Assembly: GCA_017449285.1 (NCBI GenBank)
Contig: JAFSJX010000064.1
Span: 62,001 to 126,000 of the forward strand
Source: Treponema sp.
Lineage (GTDB): Bacteria; Spirochaetota; Spirochaetia; Treponematales; Treponemataceae
Direction: 5' to 3'
Length of the DNA stretch: 64,000 bases
Below the pieces are notes generated by a model, which saw only the letters and a program-made list of their open reading frames with translations, searched no databases and had not been told where the DNA came from. The translations under genes and the position numbers were made by a program. The stretch's first letter is position 1; every line of letters begins with the position of its first letter. Positions 23,293 through 31,671 of the stretch are shown one piece after another.

Positions 23293-24036
23293 ATGTCGAA
23301 TATTTTTGATTTTAAACTGGTCTTTACTCAAATACCCAAGTTACTCAAATATCTTCCGATAACGATGGAACTTGCGGTGCTTGCCATGGTGTTTGGCATT
23401 TTGTTGGGATTGGTCATCGCAATTATCAAGATTAAGCAGATTCCCGTCTTGCAGAAAATCGCTGTGTTCTACATTTCGATTATTCGGGGAACGCCGATTT
23501 TGGTGCAACTGTACATTGCCTACTTTGGCATTCCGATGTTCTTTAAGTGGCTTAATCTGCGTTTTGGTACGGACTTTCATGTGGCGGAAATTCCGGGTTT
23601 TGTGTATGCTGTGTTCGCCATGGGTATCAATGAGTCTGCCTATAATGCTGAAATCATCCGCTCTGCCTTGCAGTCTGTGAACGTGGGGCAGATTGAGGCG
23701 GCAAGTGCGCTCGGCATGACCTATGTGCAGTCGCTTCGCAGAATCATCCTGCCCGAAGCGATTACAGTCGCGCTCCCTACACTCGGGAATGCGTTTATCT
23801 CCGTCATCAAAGGCACATCGCTTGCATTCACTTGCGCCGTAGTGGAAATGACCGCACAGGGAAAAATCCTCAGCGGCATGACCTACCGCTATTTTGAAGT
23901 GTATGTTTCGCTTGCCATCATTTACTGGGTCATCACGATTGTCATTGAACAGACACTGAAAATTATCGAGCGCAAACTGGCAATTCCTGATCAGGTGGAA
24001 ACCCTTGTGTCGGCAGGACAAGGAGTGGCAAAATGA
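23293..24036 (+). CDS. amino-acid ABC transporter permease
   Basis: 247 aa from ATG 23293 (GGAAGGG upstream); a longer reading has no site. Five or so transmembrane segments, with the HEAT-type signature of His/Glu/Met permeases: IIRGTPILVQLYI at ~65-77, and the EAA loop EAASALGMTYVQSLRRIILPEA (~137-158, family consensus EAAxxxGxxxxxxFxxIxLPxA). It pairs with the ATPase whose start overlaps its stop by 4 nt. Confidence 0.93.
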   Translation: MSNIFDFKLVFTQIPKLLKYLPITMELAVLAMVFGILLGLVIAIIKIKQIPVLQKIAVFYISIIRGTPILVQLYIAYFGIPMFFKWLNLRFGTDFHVAEIPGFVYAVFAMGINESAYNAEIIRSALQSVNVGQIEAASALGMTYVQSLRRIILPEAITVALPTLGNAFISVIKGTSLAFTCAVVEMTAQGKILSGMTYRYFEVYVSLAIIYWVITIVIEQTLKIIERKLAIPDQVETLVSAGQGVAK

Positions 24037-24791
24037 TTACCCTAAAAAATGTGCATAAACGCTACAAGGACAATATCGTTCTTGACGGCATCGATTTGGA
24101 AATAAAACAGGGAGATGTTATCGGTATTATCGGTCCGAGCGGCACAGGAAAGTCAACGCTTCTCCGTTGTATAAACCAACTGGAAATTCCTGAACAGGGA
24201 AGTATCGAACTGAACGGCAGGGAAATCGACCTTTCCAAAAAGAACCGCAAGGATACATTGGAATTGCGTCGTTCAACAGGCATGGTATTTCAGCGTTTCA
24301 ACCTGTTTGAAAAAAAGACTGCGCTCGAAAACGTAATGGAAGGGCTGATTGTCGTGCAAAAAAAGACCAAGGAAGAAGCCCGCAAAATCGCGTTTGAAGA
24401 ACTGGCAAAAGTCGGCATGACGGCATGGGCAAATCATTATCCCAAACATTTGAGCGGCGGGCAGCAGCAGCGCGTTGCCATTGCCCGGGCGATTGCCATG
24501 CGCCCCCAGTTGCTTCTGCTCGATGAACCGACGAGTGCACTTGACCCGGAACTGGTCGGTGAAGTGCTGGAAGTTATCCGCCAGATTGCGAACGAAGGCT
24601 ACACGATGCTGCTTGTTTCGCACGAGATGAGTTTTGTCCGCAATGTATCTAACCGCGTGATTTTTTTGGACAAAGGGCACATCGTGGAAGACGGCTCACC
24701 CAAGGAAGTCTTTGAGCAACCGAAAAATGAGCGCACCAAGGAATTCTTCCGCAAAATGCTCTTGCTTGAGCAGCCAGAATATTCAATTTAA
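24033..24791 (+). CDS. amino-acid ABC transporter ATP-binding protein
   Basis: 252 aa. Walker A GPSGTGKST (~34-42), Q-loop VFQRFNLF, signature LSGGQQQR (~144-151), Walker B LLLDEPTSALDPE (~165-177) and switch His in LVSHEM. It energises the permease and binding protein directly upstream; GlnQ/TcyN subfamily by style. Confidence 0.95.
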   Translation: MITLKNVHKRYKDNIVLDGIDLEIKQGDVIGIIGPSGTGKSTLLRCINQLEIPEQGSIELNGREIDLSKKNRKDTLELRRSTGMVFQRFNLFEKKTALENVMEGLIVVQKKTKEEARKIAFEELAKVGMTAWANHYPKHLSGGQQQRVAIARAIAMRPQLLLLDEPTSALDPELVGEVLEVIRQIANEGYTMLLVSHEMSFVRNVSNRVIFLDKGHIVEDGSPKEVFEQPKNERTKEFFRKMLLLEQPEYSI

Positions 24792-24812
24792 CGGAAAGCA
24801 GGAGGAAAACTG

Positions 24813-25313
24813 ATGGAATTTTACCGCGTTACCAAAGATTCACCGAACTGGCATTTTAAGGCGTATGACTATGTGCGTACCGATGCTTTTTGTTTCGGAC
24901 AGAATATCAAGATTGAAACTGAATTCAGTCACGATGACCCTGACGAAGAAATACAGGCGATTGTTGCGATTGACGACCACAAACCGATTGCAGGACTTCG
25001 CATTACCTATCCCGCTCCAAATATTGGCAGGATTGGCCGTGTGTGCGTCGTGCGTGAGCGGCAAAAGTCAGGCATTGGAAAACAATTGATTGCCGAAGCC
25101 GAAAAATGGATTTTTGAGACCGGCGTGACTCATGTGGTGATTACCGCACAGGATCGGGCGGCAGGGTTCTATGAGAAATGTGGCTACACGATTAACCCAA
25201 ATATCGACCCGGATATCTTTGACCCGCACAAACTCACCCTCTCTCCCGAAGAACGCATCAAACGCCGCGGAGCAAATGGTTTTGTCTGTGTGACTATGGA
25301 AAAGGACTTATAG
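24813..25313 (+). CDS. GNAT N-acetyltransferase
   Basis: 166 aa. The acetyl-CoA-binding motif A is visible as VCVVRERQKSGIGKQLIAEAEKW (Q-K-S-G-I-G), and motif B as ITAQDRAAGFYEKCGY. AGGAGG stands before the ATG, 22 nt after the ABC ATPase gene. Last gene of the operon. In Bacillus, a GNAT enzyme and a cystine-type ABC importer sit together in an operon for S-alkyl-cysteine use; the resemblance in context suggests acetylation of an imported thiol amino acid, but this is inference. Confidence 0.88.
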   Translation: MEFYRVTKDSPNWHFKAYDYVRTDAFCFGQNIKIETEFSHDDPDEEIQAIVAIDDHKPIAGLRITYPAPNIGRIGRVCVVRERQKSGIGKQLIAEAEKWIFETGVTHVVITAQDRAAGFYEKCGYTINPNIDPDIFDPHKLTLSPEERIKRRGANGFVCVTMEKDL

Positions 25314-25388
25314 AGGGGAGAAGTCTCTCCCCTGCGCCGCACGTTGTTGCGTCGCACCCCTCTCGCCTAGGGGCAACGGCAGCCCCTA
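25314..25388. repeat. hairpin-rich REP-like patch between convergent genes
   Basis: Two perfect hairpins: AGGGGAGA-AGTC-TCTCCCCT (25314-25333) and TAGGGGC-N7-GCCCCTA (25368-25388), with GC-rich sequence between. No T-run follows either, but the first may end the operon mRNA. Its arms and loop resemble a hairpin at 49054-49073. Confidence 0.55.
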
Positions 25389-25394
25389 AAACCC

Positions 25395-27368
25395 CTACGG
25401 TTCTGCCACCATCAGTTCATCGTCCAGTGCGGCGGCGGCAAGGGCTTTGGCGTACAGTGATTCTTCGCCTGGTGCGCCGCCAGTGTTGGTCGTGCCGTTT
25501 CCCAGTTGCGCCGCAAACAGCGTCTTTTTTGTTTCAGTGCGTTCTGTGCGCTGAGTAAGCAGGTTGCGGGCGGCAAGCAAAATTTCGCTGGCTTCTGCGG
25601 CGCGGACATGCAGGGTCTGGGCAATTTTCGCTTCTTCGGCGGCGGCAAGATTTTCCAGCGTGGTAAAGGCCTGTAGCAGAATGCGCTCGCGTTTTTCGCC
25701 CACGTGCGGCAAGTCCTTGAACACGCTTACGGTGTTTTCCTTGGTGCGGAGCGTCTGGTTTCGGCTGGTGGCGAAGCGGTGGGTTTCATCGCGAACACGC
25801 TGCAAAAGGCGCAGGGCATCGCTCCGTTTGGGAAGGCAGATGGGCTTGCTTGTATGCGGCCGCCAGATTTCCTCGTCACGCTTGGCAAGACCCGCAATCG
25901 GAATGTCCATGCCCAGTGTCTTTAAAATGCCGTCCACCGCATTCACCTGGCCGATGCCGCCATCAATCAGAATCAAGTCCGGTAGTTCTGCACCCTCGTT
26001 TAAAAGGCGGCTGTAGCGGCGGCTGGTTGCCTCGCGCATTGAGCCAAAATCGTCGATAACACCGTTGGTAGTTTTCAGGCGGAAGTAGCGGTAGTTCTTC
26101 TTGTCGGGGTTGCCGTTGTAAAAACTAATCAGCGAAGCCACAGGGAATTTGCCGCCGATGTGGGCAATGTCAAAGCCTTCGATTCTGACGGGAAGACGTG
26201 GCAATCCCAAAAGCCGCTGCAATTCTTCCATGGCGGGTGTGTCTCCGCGCTCACGCAGACGGCGGATAATGTCCTCATGCGCATTTTCGGTTGCCATCGC
26301 CATGGCGGCTTCGTGGCGGCGGGCATTCTCAATTCTGTCCGTCACCAGAATGATTTTCGTCTCCGTGTGGAAAGTTTCGCTTATCCATCGCGTTAAAAGT
26401 TCACAGCCATCCTGCGTGGAAACGTAAATCATTGGCGGAATCATCTCGCGCTCCGTGTAGTAGGCGCATGCAAATTCTTCCAGAAGCTCGCTGTCCTCGT
26501 TCAGGCTGACGGCACGGAAATTGTCGCGTCCCAAAAGCTTTCCGCCGCGAATTTTCAGCACCGTAAAACTGACCAGTTCACCCTCGCGGAAGTGCGCGAT
26601 GTAATCCCTGTCCTCGCTGTCGAAATCCTCCACGATGTTCTGGTTTTGCATCACGGTGAGCGCACGAAGTCCGTCACGCAAGCGGGCGGCTTTCTCAAAG
26701 TTCAGTTCTGCGGCGGCGGCTTTCATCTCAGCGGTCATCTTGGCGACAGTTTCATCTCCTTTTCCTTCAAGTAGTCCTGCAATTTCGCCGATATAAGAAT
26801 TATAAGTGTCGGATGAAATTTTACCGCAGCAGGGAGCCTTGCACCGTCCAATGTGATAGTACATGCATGGCTTGTCGCGCTTCTTGAACGTGCGGCAATG
26901 GCGGACGGGATACAATCGGTACAAGGTGTCGATGAACGTGTCCAGCGCACCTGCATCAGGGAAGGGACCAAAATACAGCGAGCCGTCCTGCACAATGCGA
27001 CGGGTTTTGAAAAAGCGCGGAAATTCTTCCTTTGTAATGCGAAGAACCGGGTATGATTTTCCGTCTTTGAGGGCGATGTTGTAGCGCGGCGTGTATTTTT
27101 TTATCAGGTTGTTTTCCAGCAGGAACGCTTCGTATTCGTTCGCTGTTGTGATGTATTCAATCGAATGTGCGCGGGAAATGAGCATACGGGTTTTAATCCC
27201 CTTGTCTCCCGAAAAGTAAGACGAAAGCCTGTTCTTCAAGTTTTTCGCCTTGCCTACATAGATGACGGTGCTTTTTGCATCACGCCATAAGTAAACACCA
27301 CTTGAAGAGGGGGCTTTGAGTGCGGTTTCGTGTAATGTATCGTAAGCCGTATTTTCTGAAATCATCAT
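25395..27368 (-). CDS. uvrC: excinuclease ABC subunit C
   Basis: 657 aa from ATG 27368 (or 654 from the second ATG in tandem, 27365). The open frame runs upstream to 27608, but those residues are unlike UvrC. A GIY-YIG nuclease domain opens the protein (SGVYLWRDAKSTVIYVGKAKNLKNRL), then a Cys-rich CMYYHIGRCKAPC strand, a UVR motif (LNFEKAARLRDGL), and the C-terminal RNase H-like nuclease with DLILIDGGIGQVNA, ending in an HhH element (LPHVGEKRERILL). It makes the dual incisions of nucleotide excision repair with UvrB. A ~60-residue low-complexity tail follows the HhH. The start codon interlocks with that of the divergent gene at 27367. Confidence 0.95.
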   Translation of the reverse strand: MMISENTAYDTLHETALKAPSSSGVYLWRDAKSTVIYVGKAKNLKNRLSSYFSGDKGIKTRMLISRAHSIEYITTANEYEAFLLENNLIKKYTPRYNIALKDGKSYPVLRITKEEFPRFFKTRRIVQDGSLYFGPFPDAGALDTFIDTLYRLYPVRHCRTFKKRDKPCMYYHIGRCKAPCCGKISSDTYNSYIGEIAGLLEGKGDETVAKMTAEMKAAAAELNFEKAARLRDGLRALTVMQNQNIVEDFDSEDRDYIAHFREGELVSFTVLKIRGGKLLGRDNFRAVSLNEDSELLEEFACAYYTEREMIPPMIYVSTQDGCELLTRWISETFHTETKIILVTDRIENARRHEAAMAMATENAHEDIIRRLRERGDTPAMEELQRLLGLPRLPVRIEGFDIAHIGGKFPVASLISFYNGNPDKKNYRYFRLKTTNGVIDDFGSMREATSRRYSRLLNEGAELPDLILIDGGIGQVNAVDGILKTLGMDIPIAGLAKRDEEIWRPHTSKPICLPKRSDALRLLQRVRDETHRFATSRNQTLRTKENTVSVFKDLPHVGEKRERILLQAFTTLENLAAAEEAKIAQTLHVRAAEASEILLAARNLLTQRTERTETKKTLFAAQLGNGTTNTGGAPGEESLYAKALAAAALDDELMVAEP

Positions 27369-28869
27369 GAATACTTCTACTAAAAAAATACTGATTTTAT
27401 CATCACTTTGTCTACTGACTTTCTCTGCTTTTGCAGTACAAAAATCCCGCATCATCGGCGGGGCTGGCGGCTGGAACGATTTACAGACAGCAGAAGGAGT
27501 GACCACGGGAATCGGTCGCTTCGGGTATGAGTGTGTGCAACTTGCAACGAGCGCGAAAGAAATCAGCGGGGCAACGGATTTATTCTTGTCTTTTGAGGGC
27601 GACAGCATTGTGGACGCTTCGGGGCATTATTCGGTGCTTTCAAACCGCCTTGTCAGGATAAATGACGCGATTAAGGGGAAGGGAGCGGCGTTGTGCCGGG
27701 GAGAAGGAAACGGAATTTCGGTTAAAGGCGGCAAAAACGCGATTTTTGGCAGAACAGGAATGGTCGGATCATTTTCGATTGAATTCTGGCTCTCTCCTTC
27801 GATTGCGGAAAACGGCGAGACGATTTTTTCATGGCGGTCATCACGGAACGCAAATTCGTATTCCCAGTATCAGATGGTAACGGCGGGATTCTCTCATAAT
27901 CATCTGGAATGGAATTTCTTCAATATTTTTTCAGGATTTGCGGAAAAAACAGTGACTCTTTCGGGCGTGAGTACAATCATTCCGAATATCTGGGCGCGGC
28001 ATACGCTTTCTTTTGACCAAGAAACAGGAATGTTGGAATACTGCGTGGACGGCATGACGGAAGCGGTTATGTTCGTCACGGACAATCAGCATGAAAACGG
28101 CACGGTATGCGACCCGATTCTTGGCGTGATTGCTGACCTTGATATTTGTCCTGATTACACCGGGAAGATTGACGATTTCCGCATTGAAACGCGTCCCTTT
28201 ATCCGCGAAAACACGAATATCTATTACACAGGAAACGAAACATATAAGATTGATGGCGGACGGTTCACCAGTCATCCGATTCTGGTTTCGCAAGCGGCAA
28301 CCTTGGATGCGGTGAATGCGCTGATGAATGTGCCTGAGCAGACTGATGTGCGCCTGTTCGTTCGTGCGGGAGATGACTGCTTTGGCTGGACGGATTCTTA
28401 TCCTGAGTGGAAAGAAATTTCATCGGGAGAACCGATTAGCGGTATGAGCGGACTCTATTTTCAGGTGGCGGCAGAACTGCTTCCCGATGGCGGCGGAATG
28501 ACCAGTCCCAGCATCACACAGTTGGAATTGCAGTATACGGAACAGCCTTTGCCCGCCGCGCCCTTTACCGTTCTGGCAGAAGCGGGAGACGGTTGCGTAA
28601 CGTTGAACTGGAGTTATTCTTTGGACGATACGGCGGGTGGTTACTACGTGTATTATGGCAACCGACCGGGCGAATATATGGGCAGAGTGGCGGCAGAAGG
28701 AATGTCTCCGATACGAGCGGGTAATGTCACTTCACTTACGGTGAACGGACTGAAAAACGGCACGATTTATTATTTTGCAGTTTCCGCATATTCCCGCATT
28801 GATGATAGTATCAACGGCCCGCTTTCTGGTGAAGTTTTTGCTAGACCGACGGCAAAAAGACGGTTATAA
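27367..28869 (+). CDS. secreted LamG-like / fibronectin type III protein
   Basis: 500 aa. A clear signal peptide (residues ~1-23, FSAFA) supports the start at 27367. Residues ~60-270 look like a concanavalin/LamG fold (SFSIEFWLSPS; KIDDFRIETRPF). A fibronectin type III domain lies near the C-terminus (~395-495: PFTVLAEAGDGCVTLNWSY, GGYYVYYG, SLTVNGLKNGTIYYFAVSAYS). Probably a periplasmic or surface carbohydrate- or protein-binding protein. Its ATG overlaps the uvrC start on the other strand, and no ribosome-binding site is evident. Function unknown. Confidence 0.8.
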   Translation: MNTSTKKILILSSLCLLTFSAFAVQKSRIIGGAGGWNDLQTAEGVTTGIGRFGYECVQLATSAKEISGATDLFLSFEGDSIVDASGHYSVLSNRLVRINDAIKGKGAALCRGEGNGISVKGGKNAIFGRTGMVGSFSIEFWLSPSIAENGETIFSWRSSRNANSYSQYQMVTAGFSHNHLEWNFFNIFSGFAEKTVTLSGVSTIIPNIWARHTLSFDQETGMLEYCVDGMTEAVMFVTDNQHENGTVCDPILGVIADLDICPDYTGKIDDFRIETRPFIRENTNIYYTGNETYKIDGGRFTSHPILVSQAATLDAVNALMNVPEQTDVRLFVRAGDDCFGWTDSYPEWKEISSGEPISGMSGLYFQVAAELLPDGGGMTSPSITQLELQYTEQPLPAAPFTVLAEAGDGCVTLNWSYSLDDTAGGYYVYYGNRPGEYMGRVAAEGMSPIRAGNVTSLTVNGLKNGTIYYFAVSAYSRIDDSINGPLSGEVFARPTAKRRL

Positions 28870-28870
28870 T
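28842..28870 (+). promoter_or_regulatory. promoter for the TPR protein gene
   Basis: TAGACC (28842-28847), a 17-nt spacer and TATAAT (28865-28870), overlapping the end of the LamG gene. A CTGGAG site precedes ATG 28894. Confidence 0.6.
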
Positions 28871-28893
28871 AGTTTACTGGAGCTAGAAAAAAA

Positions 28894-31305
28894 ATGCCTG
28901 TGAACAAAACGCTTTTGTCCCGCGCACAGTCAGCCGTTATTTCCCGTGACTTTGAGCTGGCGGTTCGCTTGTACAAGGAAATGCTGCAAGAGTCTCCCGA
29001 CGATATTGAGCTTCTTCGCCAGATGGGAAATCTGTATGTCAAAAGCGGAAAAGATGGAGAGGCTTTCTCCGTGTTCAATCGAATCATCACGCTTTCTCCA
29101 AAAGATGTTGACGCGCTTATCAGCATAGGCGGCATTTATCGGCGGCAGAAAAAATACAACGAATCAATTGCGGTGCTGGAACGCGCCCTTGCCACAGGAA
29201 CGAACAATACGCAGGTCTCTTACAATCTTGGGTTCACATTTAAGCAGATGGGCAGTTATGATGATGCGATTGCTTGTTTTGAAGATGTCGTAGACCAAAA
29301 TCAGAACGATGTGCTGGCGTTCAATCATATCGGTGCGATTTATGCAGAACGAAATCAGCATGAAGAGGCAATCAACACCTATCTGCGCGGACTGAAAACC
29401 GACCCCAACCATCCGATTCTCCAGATGAACCTTGCAAAAAGTTACGAGGCAATAGGGGGATACAGCAAGGCGGTCGTAGCGTATGCGGCGGCACTCAAAG
29501 CAAAACCGGGCTGGCTGGAATGTATCGACAATTATTCAAAACTGCTGCTCAAACTGAATCGCGTGCGTGATGCTTACGATTTGATTAACGGCGCACTCCG
29601 TCTGAATGCCGAGGACGCAAAAATGCACACGCGAATGGGCGATGTGTATATGCGGCAGAGCATTTTTCCTGATGCAGAAAAAGAATACAAAACCGCGCTT
29701 TACCATGATGAAGAATATATTCCTGCTCTGGAAGGACTGGTCGATTCTCAGGAAGAACAAGGCAAAACTGAAGAAGCCGTTCAGACGATTCAGAAAATTG
29801 AAAAAATTGCTCCCGATAATCCTACCGTCATGCAGAAGTCAGCGTCTGTGTATCTTTCTGCGAACCGACTTTCTGCCGCTTACGAAAAAATTATGCAGCT
29901 TATGGATTCAAGTCCGCGAGACGTGCAGACGCTCAGTTTGCTGGGACAGTATTATATTTCCAACGGCGAATGGGAACAGGCGGAAGAGACGCTGCAAAAA
30001 ATCATTGCCATTGAGCCGACTTATTCCGAATTCTACCGTGAAGGCGCAAAACGATTTGAGCAGAAAGGAAATTCGGATCAGGCGAAAAAATATCTGCAAA
30101 TGGCGATTGCCCAAAATCCGCATGACTCAAAGGCATTGACCCAACTTGGTTTGCTGTACGAAAAGAATAATCAGATAGACAAAGCCTATGACGCATATAG
30201 AAAAGCCTCTGTGGTTGACGTGAATAACAATCAGGCAAAACAGTCACTTCTACGTGTTCGCAGCATTAACCCAGAACTTGGCCTATATGATGCTCCCCCG
30301 GTCATGGAAATGCAGAATGATGAAATCAGGGATGAGGTGATTCTTCCCAAACCAATTCTGCCACAAGCGCCAGAAACGGAAGAAGAGTCTTCTTTTGGGG
30401 ATGATGTTTTTTTTGAGGAAGATGTATCGGACGATTTTGGAAAAGCGCAGAATCCGTCTGCGTATAGTCCGTCATTTGAGGAAAACGATTCTTCGGAAGA
30501 GATTGACGAATTGCCTTCTGTCGGGAACGAAATGAACATGACGATGATGGACAGAGGTCCTGTGCTTGATTTTTCTGATGATGATGCGGTCGAAACGCTT
30601 TTTGCTGAAAAACCTGCTCCGAGCGAAGAACCCATGCCGAAAGAGCAAAAGAAAGAATCCGCAGACTTTGATGCTTTTTCCGATGATTTTAATAATGCGT
30701 TCAGTCCGTTTGTTGATGATGACTTTGAGAATACCTTTGAATCTGCAAGTCAAAAATCTGTTGAGAAAAATCGTTCTGAACGGGCGGCTGACGAATATGG
30801 GCAGGATTCCTCTGCTGTTTCGGGCGCGCTTTCAAGGACTCTGAATAAAATTGCCGCTCAGGTGGATAAAGCGACAATGGCTGCGGCAGATGCGTGGCGC
30901 GCCGCAAAAAAAGCCGCCGATTATGCACAAGCCGCCGAAGATGCAAGCCATGCTATTCCCGAAAAAAAATTTTCTGAGCATGAGGAGTCATCTGGAAGCA
31001 TTGGTGAGGATTCTTCCGCAGTTGAGGACGATTTGGATAAACTTGCGGCAGAACCACTTTTCCCCCTGCCTGAAGAGCCGGCAGAATCGAATGACGAAGA
31101 CATTAGCAACTTTGCCGCACCGATTTTTCCGCCCGAAGAGCCGACTGAAGTGACCGATAAACTGGAGAATTTTAAGGCTTCGTTAGCATTATTCAAGACG
31201 TTGCGCGCTATGACCGAAGATTTGCCCGAAGAAAAGCGTAACAGTTTTAAGGACAGTTATATGTGCGAAGTTCTGAATAACATTATTGCAAAACTGGAAG
31301 AATAA
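28894..31305 (+). CDS. large TPR protein with acidic disordered tail
   Basis: 803 aa, no signal peptide. Residues ~1-450 are about twelve tetratricopeptide repeats (for example YNLGFTFKQMGSYDDAIACF, AFNHIGAIYAERNQHEEAIN). From ~460 the protein turns into Asp/Glu/Ser-rich low-complexity sequence, interrupted by an Ala-rich helix (KATMAAADAWRAAKKAADYA, ~665-685), and ends in a conserved-looking helical segment (NFKASLALFKTLRAMTEDLPEEKRNSF). TPR arrays scaffold complexes; the acidic tail suggests regulated or transient contacts. The partner is unknown. A second acidic gene follows 6 nt later. Confidence 0.85.
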   Translation: MPVNKTLLSRAQSAVISRDFELAVRLYKEMLQESPDDIELLRQMGNLYVKSGKDGEAFSVFNRIITLSPKDVDALISIGGIYRRQKKYNESIAVLERALATGTNNTQVSYNLGFTFKQMGSYDDAIACFEDVVDQNQNDVLAFNHIGAIYAERNQHEEAINTYLRGLKTDPNHPILQMNLAKSYEAIGGYSKAVVAYAAALKAKPGWLECIDNYSKLLLKLNRVRDAYDLINGALRLNAEDAKMHTRMGDVYMRQSIFPDAEKEYKTALYHDEEYIPALEGLVDSQEEQGKTEEAVQTIQKIEKIAPDNPTVMQKSASVYLSANRLSAAYEKIMQLMDSSPRDVQTLSLLGQYYISNGEWEQAEETLQKIIAIEPTYSEFYREGAKRFEQKGNSDQAKKYLQMAIAQNPHDSKALTQLGLLYEKNNQIDKAYDAYRKASVVDVNNNQAKQSLLRVRSINPELGLYDAPPVMEMQNDEIRDEVILPKPILPQAPETEEESSFGDDVFFEEDVSDDFGKAQNPSAYSPSFEENDSSEEIDELPSVGNEMNMTMMDRGPVLDFSDDDAVETLFAEKPAPSEEPMPKEQKKESADFDAFSDDFNNAFSPFVDDDFENTFESASQKSVEKNRSERAADEYGQDSSAVSGALSRTLNKIAAQVDKATMAAADAWRAAKKAADYAQAAEDASHAIPEKKFSEHEESSGSIGEDSSAVEDDLDKLAAEPLFPLPEEPAESNDEDISNFAAPIFPPEEPTEVTDKLENFKASLALFKTLRAMTEDLPEEKRNSFKDSYMCEVLNNIIAKLEE

Positions 31306-31311
31306 CAGCGT

Positions 31312-31671
31312 ATGGAAACGATGGAAGACAAAGTAAAAGAAGCCGATGAGTTTGACGAAGAAGACCCCGAAGTTCCCACGGATTTATTCGGTATGTGGGG
31401 CGAAAGCGTTGTGTTATCGGAAGAAGACCCTGCGGAAGAGACAGTGGCTGAGCCAATGATGGCGGAATCTGTTTCCGAAGCCGAACCACCCGTCGCGGAA
31501 TCTCAGCCAGTTGAAGCCGCCGCACCGACAGAACACATTATGCCAGAATCCGAAGTGCCTGCGACGGCTGAAGTTCCGTCTGCTTCGGAAAACAATACGC
31601 AGATTCTTGAACGGCTCAAAGCAATGCGCTCCGAACTGGACGAAATCATTGCGCGGTTAGAAGCAGACTAA
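31312..31671 (+). CDS. small acidic protein with C-terminal helix
   Basis: 119 aa, not recognised. Residues 1-90 are very acidic and Pro/Ala/Glu-rich (disordered); the last ~27 form an amphipathic helix, NNTQILERLKAMRSELDEIIARL. It shares composition with the tail of the upstream TPR protein, and both end in a similar Leu-rich helix, so they may interact or share a binding partner. It ends 4 nt into the convergent M24 peptidase gene. Confidence 0.65.
   Translation: METMEDKVKEADEFDEEDPEVPTDLFGMWGESVVLSEEDPAEETVAEPMMAESVSEAEPPVAESQPVEAAAPTEHIMPESEVPATAEVPSASENNTQILERLKAMRSELDEIIARLEAD

Noticed and set aside
27369..27608. 80-residue N-terminal extension of UvrC
   Set aside because: Unlike any UvrC start and lying in the signal-peptide region of the divergent gene; the tandem ATGs at 27365-27368 fit the GIY-YIG domain.
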